From assembly GCA_003242895.1 (NCBI GenBank), contig QKMY01000019.1, forward strand, positions 1-64,000: a stretch of DNA of 64,000 nt. The letters run 5' to 3'. Position 1 is the first letter of the stretch, and each line of letters begins with the position of its first letter. The stretch is from Candidatus Margulisiibacteriota bacterium. GTDB taxonomy: Bacteria; Margulisbacteria; Riflemargulisbacteria; GWF2-39-127. Shown here one piece after another: positions 1 through 8,413 of the stretch. The translations under genes were made by a program, and so were the position numbers. The notes beneath the pieces were generated by a model that had not been told where the DNA came from, made no database searches, and saw nothing but the letters and a program-made list of their open reading frames with translations.

Positions 1-100
1 ATATTTTCTCACCAATTAGGTGATCCTTGTTTGACTCTATTTTTCAATATCACTACAATGTTTTTTTGAGTTGATATAGTTCTCTGTTTAGGAGTTGGGG

Positions 101-700
101 TTATACTAACGGCAGGAATACAACCGGAATAAGTTTTTCAAATCGAATATCGTTAAGGTTACGATGGATGAGTAATAGTTCCTGATTCCGGCTTCCCACT
201 GGAATAATCATTGATCCGTTTGGCTTCAACTGGTCTACGAGTATCATCGGTAATTGTTCTGCGGCTGCGGATACTATGATCTTGTCATAAAGCTTGTTTT
301 CTTTCCATCCCAGTTCATTTCCGCTTAGCTTGATATGAACGTTTTTATGTTTTTTTAATCGTTCCTGCGCTTGTATAAGGAGCGGTTTGATTGCTTCAAC
401 GGAATATACTTCTTTCGCGATAATAGAGAGTAGCGCTGTTTGGTATCCCGAACCTGTTCCGATCTCAAGGACTTTGTCAGAAGGTTGGATATTAAGTTTT
501 TCCAGCATGTAGGCTACAATGTATGGTTGAGACATAGTTTGCCCATGGCCTATACTCAATGGTGCATCATTATAGGCTTGGTTACGTAATTCGGGATGGA
601 TGAAATATTTTCTTTCGACGGACCTCATCGCATTGAGCACACTCTGGGACGAGATCCCTCGTGCTTCTATTTGTTCTTTTATCATTTTTTCTAAGCTCAT
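101..700 (-). CDS. pcm: protein-L-isoaspartate O-methyltransferase
   Basis: Repairs isoaspartyl residues in aged proteins by SAM-dependent methylation; cytoplasmic. The SAM-binding motif I is clear (VLEIGTGSGYQTALL, about residues 77-91 of the short form), preceded by the family-typical stretch PLSIGHGQTMSQPYIVAYM, which holds the PCMT substrate-site residues. A start at 739 would add 13 residues (MHIDLLFSKKESS) that are not family-like. The internal ATG at 700 gives MSLEKMIKEQIEARGI, which lines up with the usual Pcm N-terminus and has a purine-rich AAGAAAG upstream. It diverges from pth across about 270 bases. The family assignment is firm; the start is a choice. Confidence 0.93.
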   Translation of the reverse strand: MSLEKMIKEQIEARGISSQSVLNAMRSVERKYFIHPELRNQAYNDAPLSIGHGQTMSQPYIVAYMLEKLNIQPSDKVLEIGTGSGYQTALLSIIAKEVYSVEAIKPLLIQAQERLKKHKNVHIKLSGNELGWKENKLYDKIIVSAAAEQLPMILVDQLKPNGSMIIPVGSRNQELLLIHRNLNDIRFEKLIPVVFLPLV

Positions 701-881
701 CGATGATTCTTTCTTTGAAAATAATAGATCTATGTGCAAGGCTAAGCCATGACAAGAGTCTAATGAATTATCCTAGTATACCATAATACAAAGATAATTC
801 TTCGCAAATTTTCACTAATCAGCGGGTGGCTATAATTACTTTTTTTCTTCTTTATTCTTGCAGTTTTTTATAATTTATGCC

Positions 882-909
882 TTTTTGATCAATGCTTTTA
901 TGCTATAAT
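882..909 (+). promoter_or_regulatory. candidate sigma-70-type promoter of pth
   Basis: A TTTTTG hexamer (882-887) lies 16 bases before a perfect TATAAT (904-909). The -10 is preceded by TGC, giving the extended TGnTATAAT form. It sits about 65 bases upstream of pth. The -35 is weak, as expected with an extended -10. Confidence 0.55.
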
Positions 910-972
910 GATGCTGTTAAATAGTTTACGTAAGTAGTTTTGATATTCGTTTATAAAGGTTATTAAATCATT

Positions 973-1533
973 ATGGGGAAAATGAAGATTATTGTTGGGC
1001 TGGGCAACCCAGGTGAGAAATATAGAAAAACCCGGCATAACATCGGTTTTGACATTATCGACTATATTTGCTCGGAAAGAAACATTGTTCCTTTTGCTTC
1101 AAAATACAAATCTCTTATAGCTAAGGGAGCTATTGCAGATAGCCAGGTTGTTCTTGCCAAGCCCCAGCAATACATGAATAATAGCGGAGAAGCTGTTTTG
1201 GCACTCATGGGAACATTAAAGGTAAAACCTGAAGATATCATTGTGGTTTACGATGATTTTGCTTTAAGGTTAGGGCAGGTCCGGATTCGAAAAAATGGCA
1301 GCGCTGGAGGCCATAATGGTATTAAGTCGATAATCGCTAATATCGGAGAGAATTTTGTACGGGTAAGAATTGGTATCGGTTGTCCGGGAAATGAAGCTGT
1401 CGACTTTGTTTTGTCGAGGTTTTCCATAGAAGAGGCTAAGGTAATTTCCGGACTCTATGTTAGTATAAATGAATGTATTGAAGAAATTATCGTTAATGGG
1501 ATAGAATCAGCTATGAACAAGTTTAATCGGTAG
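973..1533 (+). CDS. pth: peptidyl-tRNA hydrolase
   Basis: Hydrolyses the ester bond of peptidyl-tRNAs that drop off ribosomes; essential, cytoplasmic. The N-terminal IIVGLGNPGEKY, the catalytic-histidine motif TRHNIGF, the tRNA-binding PQQYMNNSGEAV and the YDDFALRLGQVRIR / GSAGGHNGIKSI blocks are all present in the usual order, at the usual length of about 186 residues. Family alignment favours initiation at the second ATG (982, MKIIVGLGNPG), giving 183 residues; neither ATG has an ideal Shine-Dalgarno. The next gene starts 12 bases downstream, so the two are probably co-transcribed. Confidence 0.96.
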   Translation: MGKMKIIVGLGNPGEKYRKTRHNIGFDIIDYICSERNIVPFASKYKSLIAKGAIADSQVVLAKPQQYMNNSGEAVLALMGTLKVKPEDIIVVYDDFALRLGQVRIRKNGSAGGHNGIKSIIANIGENFVRVRIGIGCPGNEAVDFVLSRFSIEEAKVISGLYVSINECIEEIIVNGIESAMNKFNR

Positions 1534-1545
1534 ATAGGAGGAACT

Positions 1546-2061
1546 ATGGATTTCGATAAAGTAGTTGAAAAAAGAAGAAGTGTTAGAAAATACAAAAACA
1601 CTGATGTTCCAAAAGAAATCATTGAGAAAATTATTAATCAAACAGTAACGTACTCCCCCTCCGCTAATAATCTGCAACCCTGGAAATTTCTTGTTATCTC
1701 TGATGAAAAAATTAAACAAAAAATTGTTGCCATGTGTAAAAGAAATTCTTATATGATGAATGCTCCATATATTGTCATAGCGCTATCCAATCAGGTTGAA
1801 TGTTATGAAATTATCGGTAATTATATGCGAAGTGATGTTATTGATGTAAGTATCGCTATCACCCATCTCATTCTTGCGGCGACAAATGAGGGCCTTGGTT
1901 CATGCTGGGTTGGCGCTTTTGAAGCTGATAAGATTGAGCACTTCTTAGAGATTGCTTATCCTTGGAGGATCTTAGCCTTGATTCCAATAGGATACCCTGA
2001 CGAAACAGGTACGTATGTGTCTAGAAAACCATCCGGTGAAGTAGTAGAATGGGTAGGGTGA
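1546..2061 (+). CDS. nitroreductase-family flavoprotein
   Basis: FMN-dependent NAD(P)H oxidoreductase fold; the physiological substrate cannot be read from sequence. The N-terminal RRSVRKYKNTDVP and SPSANNLQPWKF are the FMN phosphate and ribityl contacts of this family, and GLGSCWVGAFE and IPIGYPDE match its C-terminal half. At 171 residues it belongs to the short, single-domain class. A strong TAGGAGG lies five bases before the ATG. It sits between pth and a zinc-ribbon membrane protein with very short gaps, consistent with one operon. Confidence 0.9.
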   Translation: MDFDKVVEKRRSVRKYKNTDVPKEIIEKIINQTVTYSPSANNLQPWKFLVISDEKIKQKIVAMCKRNSYMMNAPYIVIALSNQVECYEIIGNYMRSDVIDVSIAITHLILAATNEGLGSCWVGAFEADKIEHFLEIAYPWRILALIPIGYPDETGTYVSRKPSGEVVEWVG

Positions 2062-2068
2062 TTGATCT

Positions 2069-2389
2069 GTGATTAAAATTATTTTACTTATAATATTTGC
2101 ATTGTCGGTAGCCATGATTGCTAAGAGTAAAGGCTATAATATGTTTTTTTGGTTTTTTTTCGGCTTCTTATTTCCGCCAATTCCGATTATCATTATTTTG
2201 CTTTTGCCTAGAAAAGGCAGTACCTATTTTAGTATGAAATATCCTGGCTTTAACAAAGAAACTGAATCAACCTCAGGCGATGATCCTTTAGTCCAGTGCA
2301 TCGCTTGTGGGAAGATGATCCCAATTAATGCCTCTGTTTGTAAGTACTGTGGTAAAAAATATGATATTATAGATACTGATAATAAATAA
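2069..2389 (+). CDS. small membrane protein with C-terminal zinc ribbon
   Basis: Function unknown. The 106-residue product starts at GTG, seven bases after the preceding stop. Two hydrophobic segments (about residues 2-17 and 25-45, the latter very rich in Phe, Pro and Ile) would form a helical hairpin. The C-terminal CIACGKMIPINASVCKYCGK (about 76-96) is a classic CxxC-x11-CxxC zinc ribbon that should lie on the cytoplasmic side. Zinc-ribbon plus membrane-hairpin proteins of this kind are common but uncharacterised. Co-directional with pth and the nitroreductase. Confidence 0.75.
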   Translation: MIKIILLIIFALSVAMIAKSKGYNMFFWFFFGFLFPPIPIIIILLLPRKGSTYFSMKYPGFNKETESTSGDDPLVQCIACGKMIPINASVCKYCGKKYDIIDTDNK

Positions 2390-2390
2390 T

Positions 2391-2561
2391 ATGAAAAAGA
2401 AGTTTCTTGGTGTCAAATTCGAATGTTGTAATACCTATGGCCGGTTGTATTCCAACAAAGAAAATACTGCCTATGTAGGTCGATGTCCCCGGTGTTCAGC
2501 ACCTATTAAAGTGAAAATCGGAGAGGGTGGCACTTCGAGCAGGTTTTTTGTAGCAGGCTAG
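2391..2561 (+). CDS. 56-residue zinc-ribbon-like protein
   Basis: A short ORF starting two bases after the stop of the preceding gene and probably translationally coupled to it, since no separate strong ribosome site is visible. The product has four cysteines in two pairs: FECCNTYGR near residue 12 and GRCPRCSAPIKVKIG near residue 32. It ends with a Gly-rich GEGGTSSRFFVAG. The arrangement resembles a small family of uncharacterised rubredoxin- or ribbon-like proteins seen in deep-branching bacteria, recalled from memory and not searched. The start and stop are clear; the function is unknown. Confidence 0.65.
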   Translation: MKKKFLGVKFECCNTYGRLYSNKENTAYVGRCPRCSAPIKVKIGEGGTSSRFFVAG

Positions 2562-2601
2562 GTTAGTCGAATTGGTAGCGCAGCTATTGTTTCATTGAAA
2601 A

Positions 2602-3405
2602 TTATTTCCCCAAATATATGCCAAGCTGATGTATTGTTTCGCTATCTCTGGCTTTTCCTGTTATAACTGCATATTCGAATTGTACGAATGGTAATACAAA
2701 GGTTCCTCCTAAAGCGTATTTTGTATCTCGATAGCCAGCTCTCAGAATAAGTGTATCAGATAACTCGAACTCAACCCCAGTTTTGTAAACGAGCTTATTG
2801 TATGTCTTAAAATATTCTAATTCTGTTAATATAGCCAGGCCTTCCGTGAATGAAAGTAATGTCAGTCCGGCGCAGAAAGAAGAGGGAACCGGAACGTTAT
2901 TTTTGAACACATCTTTTGCCAAGAAACCAAAAATCATTTTCTGGGAAGGTACCAAAAGCAGCCCGAAATCTATTGAGTAACCTTTACCGGGCTGGTTGTC
3001 GATGCGGTAATCAATATCTTTGTATTTAATGCCCCAGCAGCTGTTTTCCTTTCCATTAATTCCCAGCCCGAAAGATTTAACGTTAAGGTGAACTGTTCCG
3101 CTATTTATTATGTCTTCACTATATCCAAGTTTTCCAATTACGAATGCCTGAGAACTGTTCTGGTCTGATATTTTATTCTTGTAGTCGTGGTTTTCGTTGG
3201 AATATTTGAATTTTTCACTGGAGAGGCCTGCAGGGTTATAATAGATGCCGTCCGTTCCATCGGGGTACGAGCATGTGGCATCACCTAATGAAGATGACCG
3301 GATGCTTTTGTTATATTTGAGAAAATTATCTGATAATTCTGATGCCGAGCAAACTTCTGATAATGAAAGAATCAGCATGATTATTAACAATTGTTTTATT
3401 GCCAC
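2602..3405 (-). CDS. PorV/PorQ-like outer-membrane beta-barrel protein
   Basis: A secreted protein of about 267 residues. A GTG at 3405 has GGAGA ten bases upstream and directly begins a signal peptide (VAIKQLLIIMLILSL...CSA). The upstream ATG at 3471 would put 22 charged residues before the signal sequence, so I reject it. The mature N-terminus carries the family hallmark SSLGDATCSYPDGTDGIYYNPAGLSS, equivalent to the ALGMGGA...DDASAIYYNPAGL motif of PorV/PorQ/UPF0164 barrels; the rest is alternating beta-strand pattern. It converges with the zinc-ribbon genes. Three relatives lie elsewhere in the window (33697, 43501, 60324). Confidence 0.72.
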   Translation of the reverse strand: MAIKQLLIIMLILSLSEVCSASELSDNFLKYNKSIRSSSLGDATCSYPDGTDGIYYNPAGLSSEKFKYSNENHDYKNKISDQNSSQAFVIGKLGYSEDIINSGTVHLNVKSFGLGINGKENSCWGIKYKDIDYRIDNQPGKGYSIDFGLLLVPSQKMIFGFLAKDVFKNNVPVPSSFCAGLTLLSFTEGLAILTELEYFKTYNKLVYKTGVEFELSDTLILRAGYRDTKYALGGTFVLPFVQFEYAVITGKARDSETIHQLGIYLGK

Positions 3406-3566
3406 AGGTTGATCGTCTCCTTTTCGCTGATGGTGGTCGAGCAACTCCTTTAATCTGAAAACTGGTTTCATTCGGGGAATCCTTGGGTAGACACCTCTCC
3501 TTGTTTAATTGTATCAGAGATAAGCTAAAGTGTTGAAGCGTTATTTTTAGAACCAATATTTCAGTG

Positions 3567-3595
3567 TTTACAAAGAATAAATTTTATGTGATAAT
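3567..3595 (+). promoter_or_regulatory. promoter of tRNA-Val
   Basis: TTTACA (3567-3572), a 17-base spacer, then GATAAT (3590-3595) preceded by TGT. This is one mismatch from consensus in each hexamer, with optimal spacing and an extended -10. The predicted transcription start is about 10 bases before the mature tRNA 5' end. Confidence 0.65.
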
Positions 3596-3612
3596 TCAAA
3601 CACCTCAAAAAT

Positions 3613-3688
3613 GGGCGCTTAGCTCAGCTGGGAGAGCAACTGGTTTACACCCAGTAGGTCGGCAGTTCGATCCTGTCAGCGCCCACCA
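3613..3688 (+). tRNA. tRNA-Val (anticodon TAC)
   Basis: A full cloverleaf can be folded by hand. The acceptor GGGCGCT pairs with AGCGCCC, the D stem is GCTC/GAGC, the anticodon stem ACTGG/CCAGT encloses loop TTTACAC (anticodon TAC), and the T arm is GGCAG-TTCGATC-CTGTC. The discriminator A and an encoded CCA (3686-3688) follow. It is 76 nt with a short variable loop. A T-rich stretch after the gene may serve for termination, although no clear hairpin is visible there. Confidence 0.97.
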
Positions 3689-3781
3689 TTTTTTCTTTAT
3701 CTTTTTTCATTAATTCATTATATTTACTTTTGCTTTCAAATACTGCTACAATAAGGAAAATTGATGCAGGAGCGTGAAATT

Positions 3782-3940
3782 ATGAATGCTAAAAAGATTC
3801 TTGGATTATTGCTTTTTTTTCTGGTTTTCCTCGTAATTATAGGATTTATTATTCGTAATCCATATTACTGGACTGTCGTGGACATGCTTGTAATTATTAT
3901 TGGCTTGGTTGGCGGAGTTATCTTGCTACGTGATAAATAG
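3782..3940 (+). CDS. 52-residue two-helix membrane protein
   Basis: A short ORF with AGGAG nine bases before the ATG. The product has two hydrophobic helices, about residues 6-24 (ILGLLLFFLVFLVIIGFII) and 34-49 (DMLVIIIGLVGGVILL), joined by a short RNPYYWTV turn, and a charged RDK tail. No family is recognised. It lies between tRNA-Val and a decayed flavoprotein gene. Coding status rests on the ribosome site and the clean membrane pattern; there is no homology support. Confidence 0.6.
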   Translation: MNAKKILGLLLFFLVFLVIIGFIIRNPYYWTVVDMLVIIIGLVGGVILLRDK

Positions 3941-3984
3941 CAGATATTTGTGTGCCTGTTTAGTGTAAGGAAGGAACTAGGTAA

Positions 3985-4191
3985 ATGATACGGAACGACA
4001 AAGAGATTCAAGATAAAGCTGATATCGAATCTATTCTTGACGAGGTACTCATAATGCGACATTATTCCGATCAAGTGAGTTTTGAATATCCTGATAACGC
4101 GCTTAATTCTATTGCTGTTATTAAGGTCGCCATTTCGAGTATGACCGGAAAGAAAAGTCCTGCCGATCTGCCACTCTCTACAAGTTGTTAA
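3985..4191 (+). pseudogene. internally deleted remnant of a pyridoxamine 5'-phosphate oxidase-like (NimA-type) gene
   Basis: An open frame of 68 residues with a good ribosome site (AGGAAGGAACTAGG upstream). Residues 1-20 (IRNDKEIQDKADIESILDE) match the usual start of NimA-type pyridoxamine-phosphate-oxidase-related proteins (RRKDREI.D..EI..II). Residues about 43-60 (IAVIKVAISSMTGKKSPAD) match their usual C-terminus (..VI.I.I.E.TGKKS). The intervening flavin-binding barrel of about 100 residues is missing, so the product cannot bind FMN as the family does. The reading is by-eye recognition of both ends; an unrelated short protein is the alternative. Confidence 0.5.
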
Positions 4192-4218
4192 TAGAATAAA
4201 CGTGTTAATAGAATAAAC
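4186..4218 (+). repeat. two-copy 16-bp tandem repeat
   Basis: TGTTAATAGAATAAAC occurs at 4186-4201 and again at 4203-4218, separated by one base. It covers the stop codon of the decayed flavoprotein remnant. It looks like a small local duplication. Confidence 0.8.
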
Positions 4219-4286
4219 CTTGAAATTACTAACGATACGATACGACATATTTATTAGAAAAGATTTTATTACAAGGTTAACTGGAA

Positions 4287-4943
4287 ATGAAAATTAAAAT
4301 AATTTCTACCACAGAAAATATCGAAAAAAATATTGATTTAAACGAAGCGTACGTTTCATTTGCAGATGTTATTCATAATTACGAGAAATACTTATCCTCT
4401 TTATCGGAGTTGGCAGAGGCAAAACGTAAAGCCGAAAATAGCGATGTAAACCATGACCTCTACTCGAATTATAAGGATATAAAGAAGGACCTTATTCTTT
4501 CTCTCCAAACATGGCAGGCTGTGATGAATCAGGATTATTTATATTATTCCATTAATAAATGTGAGGGTGGTATTGGCTTTAATGAAGGTATTATTGGTCG
4601 ATTTCCACATTTGGCAGCAGAGGATATTATCAGGTGGAATAGAAGTCATAATGGTATTATTAATAGGCTACTTGATGAAGATAAGCTTAGAGGAAACGAA
4701 CTAGGCCATAAGTTATCTGACGATAGTAATGTTGGCGGGATGCCAGAGTTTATTCGTATAAAAAGAATATTAGAACTTTCGAACTTTTTGGTAGAGGTTT
4801 ATTTACTTGCTGGTCAGAAAACCTATGAACTTAAACCTAAAAATCTTGCTAAATATAATAGTCCGTCTTCCTTCATAATTGACAAACAGGGTGTATTATA
4901 TCAGCCTGGGTTAGAAGCTGAGATTGAACAATTATTGAAATAG
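4287..4943 (+). CDS. hypothetical cytoplasmic protein (218 aa)
   Basis: I do not recognise this family. The product is soluble, mainly alpha-helical and charged, with no signal peptide or membrane segment. Residues 45-80 look coiled-coil-like (SELAEAKRKAENSDVNHDLY). A Gly-rich central stretch EGGIGFNEGIIGRFPHLAAE (about 93-112) could be a conserved core. The C-terminus is Leu/Glu rich. The start is supported by AAGG about ten bases upstream. The following gene begins 44 bases downstream and may be co-transcribed. Confidence 0.7.
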   Translation: MKIKIISTTENIEKNIDLNEAYVSFADVIHNYEKYLSSLSELAEAKRKAENSDVNHDLYSNYKDIKKDLILSLQTWQAVMNQDYLYYSINKCEGGIGFNEGIIGRFPHLAAEDIIRWNRSHNGIINRLLDEDKLRGNELGHKLSDDSNVGGMPEFIRIKRILELSNFLVEVYLLAGQKTYELKPKNLAKYNSPSSFIIDKQGVLYQPGLEAEIEQLLK

Positions 4944-4987
4944 CTGGAAATGTTGAAGTGATGGAATTGGAAAGGAGTATCTAATTC

Positions 4988-5563
4988 ATGAAGGTTGTTG
5001 CTTTTAATGGGAGTCCTCGAAAAGATGGGAATACTTCTATTCTCATTAATTATGCTCTTGGTAAGCTTAGTGAGAACGGGATTGAGTGTGAGCTTGTCCA
5101 GTTGTGCGGAAGTCCGGTACGTGGATGTATGGCATGCATGAAGTGTGGAGAAAATCAGAATAAAAAGTGCGTCATCGAGAATGATGTTATCAATGAATGC
5201 ATCGGAAAGATGATAGAGGCTGATGGAATAATTATTGGATCACCTACCTATTTTGCTAACCTTACAACTGAGACGAAAGCGCTTATTGACAGGTCCGGTT
5301 ATGTTACCAGGTCAAACGGAATGCTTTTGAAACGAAAGGTAGGCGCCGCTGTTGTTGCAGTAAGAAGAGCTGGTGCGATTAATGTGTTCAACTCTATTAA
5401 TGATTTTTTTCTTATTAATGAAATGATCGTTCCGGGTTCTTCATATTGGAACATGGGTATCGGAAGGGCCATCGGGGAGGTCGAAAATGATGCTGAAGGA
5501 ATTAAGACGATGGAGACCTTGGGTGAGAACATGGCATGGCTTCTTAATAAAGTGAACGGATGA
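4988..5563 (+). CDS. NAD(P)H-dependent FMN reductase / iron-sulfur flavoprotein-like
   Basis: Flavodoxin-fold redox protein. The N-terminal [18 protein letters not shown] is the FMN-phosphate loop of this family, and [22 protein letters not shown] is its second flavin-contact region. The segment [16 protein letters not shown] (residues 43-58) is the compact cysteine cluster that binds a [4Fe-4S] centre in iron-sulfur flavoproteins; simple FMN reductases of this family often keep only part of it. AAAGGAG lies about ten bases upstream. The electron partner is unknown. An intrinsic terminator follows directly. Confidence 0.88.
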   Translation: MKVVAFNGSPRKDGNTSILINYALGKLSENGIECELVQLCGSPVRGCMACMKCGENQNKKCVIENDVINECIGKMIEADGIIIGSPTYFANLTTETKALIDRSGYVTRSNGMLLKRKVGAAVVAVRRAGAINVFNSINDFFLINEMIVPGSSYWNMGIGRAIGEVENDAEGIKTMETLGENMAWLLNKVNG

Positions 5564-5569
5564 TTTTGT

Positions 5570-5606
5570 AGGCAGACCTCTGAAAATGAGAACTGCCTTT
5601 TTTTTC
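5570..5606 (+). terminator. rho-independent terminator
   Basis: AGGCAG (5570-5575) pairs with CTGCCT (5593-5598), enclosing an inner TCT/AGA pairing, and an eight-T run follows. It lies seven bases after the FMN reductase stop and also between two convergent genes. Confidence 0.75.
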
Positions 5607-5615
5607 TCTTGCATT

Positions 5616-8156
5616 TTAGAATGGTAGCATAAAATTATACCTGCTGTAGAAGTCAAATTTTTTGCCTGAAAATGCTATGCCGACGCGTGGTACGAACAAG
5701 AGCACATCACCCAGTCCGGTTTCTAATGAAAACTCGTATCCATAAGTTGCCCTGTCACTTTTAATTGAAGAGTAATCAACAAAAAAACCTCCATACATAT
5801 CTCCGGCAAATATCCTCGGATTCCATAAGCCGTCGCGTATTTCGCCTATCTTAGTTGTTATGTCGACTTTGGCAACAAGCCCTCTTTGATTTTTAGCGAA
5901 ATGTAGATTGCTGCCTCGAATGTCTTCTACAATGTCAAAGTTCCTGAAAAGGCTGACAGAGGAACGTATGCCGATGTTATTCAAGGTATATTTGAAACTA
6001 GTGTTTGTTAGCGCTCCTTTGTTTTGTATATCTCCCATGATATTGAAATTTATGGAGTAGTTCGGATATCGGAACACCGCTTCCGTTTTCGGTATATAAT
6101 TACTGCTGAAGTTAGTTGTAAATCCAACCTCTAATGAAGAGAGACCTTCTTCCAGGGATTTATAAACCGGATAGGTAACACCTACAAAGTTTCTGTGGCG
6201 ATTAAGAATCGTTTGTGTCCCAAAGCTAAGTGTCAGAGGAGTGAATAATTTGTTTGTTATTGTTATGTCCAGGCCTGCACTTCCCAGCCCTACTTGATAT
6301 ATATTAACTCCCAGAGCATCTTCTCCCGTGAGCAGAGAAGGGAATATTCTCTGGCTAGGTTTTAACAATTCCATTAAGCTGTGGGAAAACCCGTCATATT
6401 CAGTGATGTTGGGTGAAATTTTATCGTAATCAATATTTGTTATAGTTTCTGTTTCCTGTACTTTATATGGTCGAGGTGAGTATTTTTTTACAAACAGATC
6501 TTCTCCTTCATTGTCTATCCCAATAAAGTAGATACGATCGTTAATTGGAGTTGCTTTGCTTTTTGCATAACCTCCGTTGGTAAGTTGTGCAACCGTCCCA
6601 TTTGAGAGGTCATAAGCATAGAGGGCGTATTTGCTGTCATAATCAGCAGTATAATAAATAATTCCTTTATCAACGGAGATATTGAACTCTGCCCAGGAAC
6701 TATTGATGATTGGCAGTAACTGCAGCGAACCGGGTAATAAATAATTGATATTCCAGGCGTTGTTGTTTTTTTTACTTACAACAATGTATTTGTCGTCACA
6801 TAATTCAATTTCAGAAATGAGTTCGGGGATAGTTCCTATTTTTGAGATCTGTCCGTTTTTGTAGCTTACCAGTTCTGAACCGAAGTCACTTGTTTTTTCC
6901 TTGGCGTATATTATTTCTCCATCTGGTTTAACACAGAAAGCACGTATACTTTCTTTTAACAGCGGCTTTGTTTTTCCGGTTGTCAGATTGTATGCATACA
7001 GAGAACTTACTATTCCAAGTTCCTTCTGCGATAAGTTTGCATAATTATTTCCAAACTGAGGAACCGTATAATAGAGAATATTATTCACAATTTGGATCGG
7101 TGAATTAATCTCGTTGACTAGATCTATTTGTTTTGTCTCTTCATTCGTGGCTGGATCGTACTCGGTAATCTGGGTAGAATATTGAGAGGAGTAAGGCGAT
7201 GTTTGTACTATGAAGACCTTCGAATAGTAAAGTTTGTTATTATATGACCGCAAGCCTCCCTTATACCAGCTACTTGATGTGATTTGGACCCCGTCAGTGG
7301 TCCAGTCCTTGTGCCTTGCTACCTCAAATGCTTCCCATTCGCTGAACAGCTCTGGGAAGTCCTTCCCATATACTTCGTGTGCCGCTTTGTCGATTCCGAT
7401 AGCCGGTAGTGTGCCAAGCGTAAGGGGTATCCAATAATATGATCCGAGTGTATTAAAAAAATCGGCAAACCGGTCTTCTCCATATTGTATGGCAAGAAAC
7501 CGGAAGAAAGCTCCGCCATAATTATAGATTTTGTCTATAGGATAGGTTTTGACCGGGAGCGAAGCTATCACCGGGGTAGGGAAGGAGTTTGATTTTACCT
7601 TGCTGGCTATTACTGCATCGTACAATCCATCATTTAGCCGGCCTTCATATTTGTTGAGGTGGGATTCATGGTACACTGTAATCCCTTCAATTATCCAGCC
7701 AGGTGAATAGATATTCGGCATAAAAATATTCCCGAAAATAGTGCAGGATAGTTGGCTCAGTCCTGTTGCATTTGTCAGACTGCCGATATGGGTTTGTTCA
7801 TGAATACTAAGTCCGCCAAGCCAGTTACCGTATAAACTTTCAAATCCTTCATTTCCCGGAGATGATAAGTAATATCCCATTTTATTATTTATTGGATTTG
7901 CGTTTCCATTACTGTTAAGCCCGTTATCCTCAAGTATTACCGTGACTTTTCCATAATTGTTCCCAGTCAGTTTAACGACTTTAGGTTTGTATAGTTCGAG
8001 GTAATAAATGGTTTCTCTGGCACGAGACTCAAACCCTTTGTGAAAATAAACAGCGAAGTTATCTGATTCATAGCATTTCCAGTCGAATACAGATGCTTGG
8101 GCTATTCCAATGGAAATAAACAGAAATAATAATAGAAGACTTGGTTTTTTTATCAC
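5616..8156 (-). CDS. secreted gluzincin-type peptidase with beta-propeller and outer-membrane barrel
   Basis: An 846-residue envelope protein. A signal peptide (residues 1-21, ending IAQA) is followed by a peptidase-MA-like domain with HEQTH at 119-123 and a downstream glutamate in GWIIEGIT (E157); this is the HExxH...E zinc triad of gluzincins. Residues about 290-600 are repeated short beta blades ending in YAYDLTTGK / YAYDLSNGT-type motifs, as in TolB/PD40 propellers. From about 610 to the C-terminal Phe (FDFYSRYNFMLPF) the pattern fits a transmembrane beta-barrel with a terminal aromatic. The substrate is unknown; the catalytic residues look intact. It is monocistronic and convergent with the FMN reductase gene. 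Confidence 0.8.
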   Translation of the reverse strand: MIKKPSLLLLFLFISIGIAQASVFDWKCYESDNFAVYFHKGFESRARETIYYLELYKPKVVKLTGNNYGKVTVILEDNGLNSNGNANPINNKMGYYLSSPGNEGFESLYGNWLGGLSIHEQTHIGSLTNATGLSQLSCTIFGNIFMPNIYSPGWIIEGITVYHESHLNKYEGRLNDGLYDAVIASKVKSNSFPTPVIASLPVKTYPIDKIYNYGGAFFRFLAIQYGEDRFADFFNTLGSYYWIPLTLGTLPAIGIDKAAHEVYGKDFPELFSEWEAFEVARHKDWTTDGVQITSSSWYKGGLRSYNNKLYYSKVFIVQTSPYSSQYSTQITEYDPATNEETKQIDLVNEINSPIQIVNNILYYTVPQFGNNYANLSQKELGIVSSLYAYNLTTGKTKPLLKESIRAFCVKPDGEIIYAKEKTSDFGSELVSYKNGQISKIGTIPELISEIELCDDKYIVVSKKNNNAWNINYLLPGSLQLLPIINSSWAEFNISVDKGIIYYTADYDSKYALYAYDLSNGTVAQLTNGGYAKSKATPINDRIYFIGIDNEGEDLFVKKYSPRPYKVQETETITNIDYDKISPNITEYDGFSHSLMELLKPSQRIFPSLLTGEDALGVNIYQVGLGSAGLDITITNKLFTPLTLSFGTQTILNRHRNFVGVTYPVYKSLEEGLSSLEVGFTTNFSSNYIPKTEAVFRYPNYSINFNIMGDIQNKGALTNTSFKYTLNNIGIRSSVSLFRNFDIVEDIRGSNLHFAKNQRGLVAKVDITTKIGEIRDGLWNPRIFAGDMYGGFFVDYSSIKSDRATYGYEFSLETGLGDVLLFVPRVGIAFSGKKFDFYSRYNFMLPF

Positions 8157-8413
8157 AGATGAAGTCCTTTGCTCGTTAGGTTATATTTAGCAACTATATA
8201 TGTATGGTACTATAATAGTTAAAATTCAACAAATATCTATCAAAGAATGATAATTAATGTTATTCGTACCGTGCCATAGTGTCAATTAACCATAGACTCC
8301 TTTTCCCACGTGCTTTTTTAACAGATAATGTATCAATATTCTTTTGTTTAGTGGTAACAAAATATGGGCATAACTAGTATAGTTGAAAATTCTGATTAAC
8401 CAGGGAGCACTAT

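Noticed and set aside
3865-4248. 127-codon minus-strand frame opposite the small membrane protein and the flavoprotein remnant
   Set aside because: Both plus-strand frames have good ribosome sites and protein-like features; this frame has neither.
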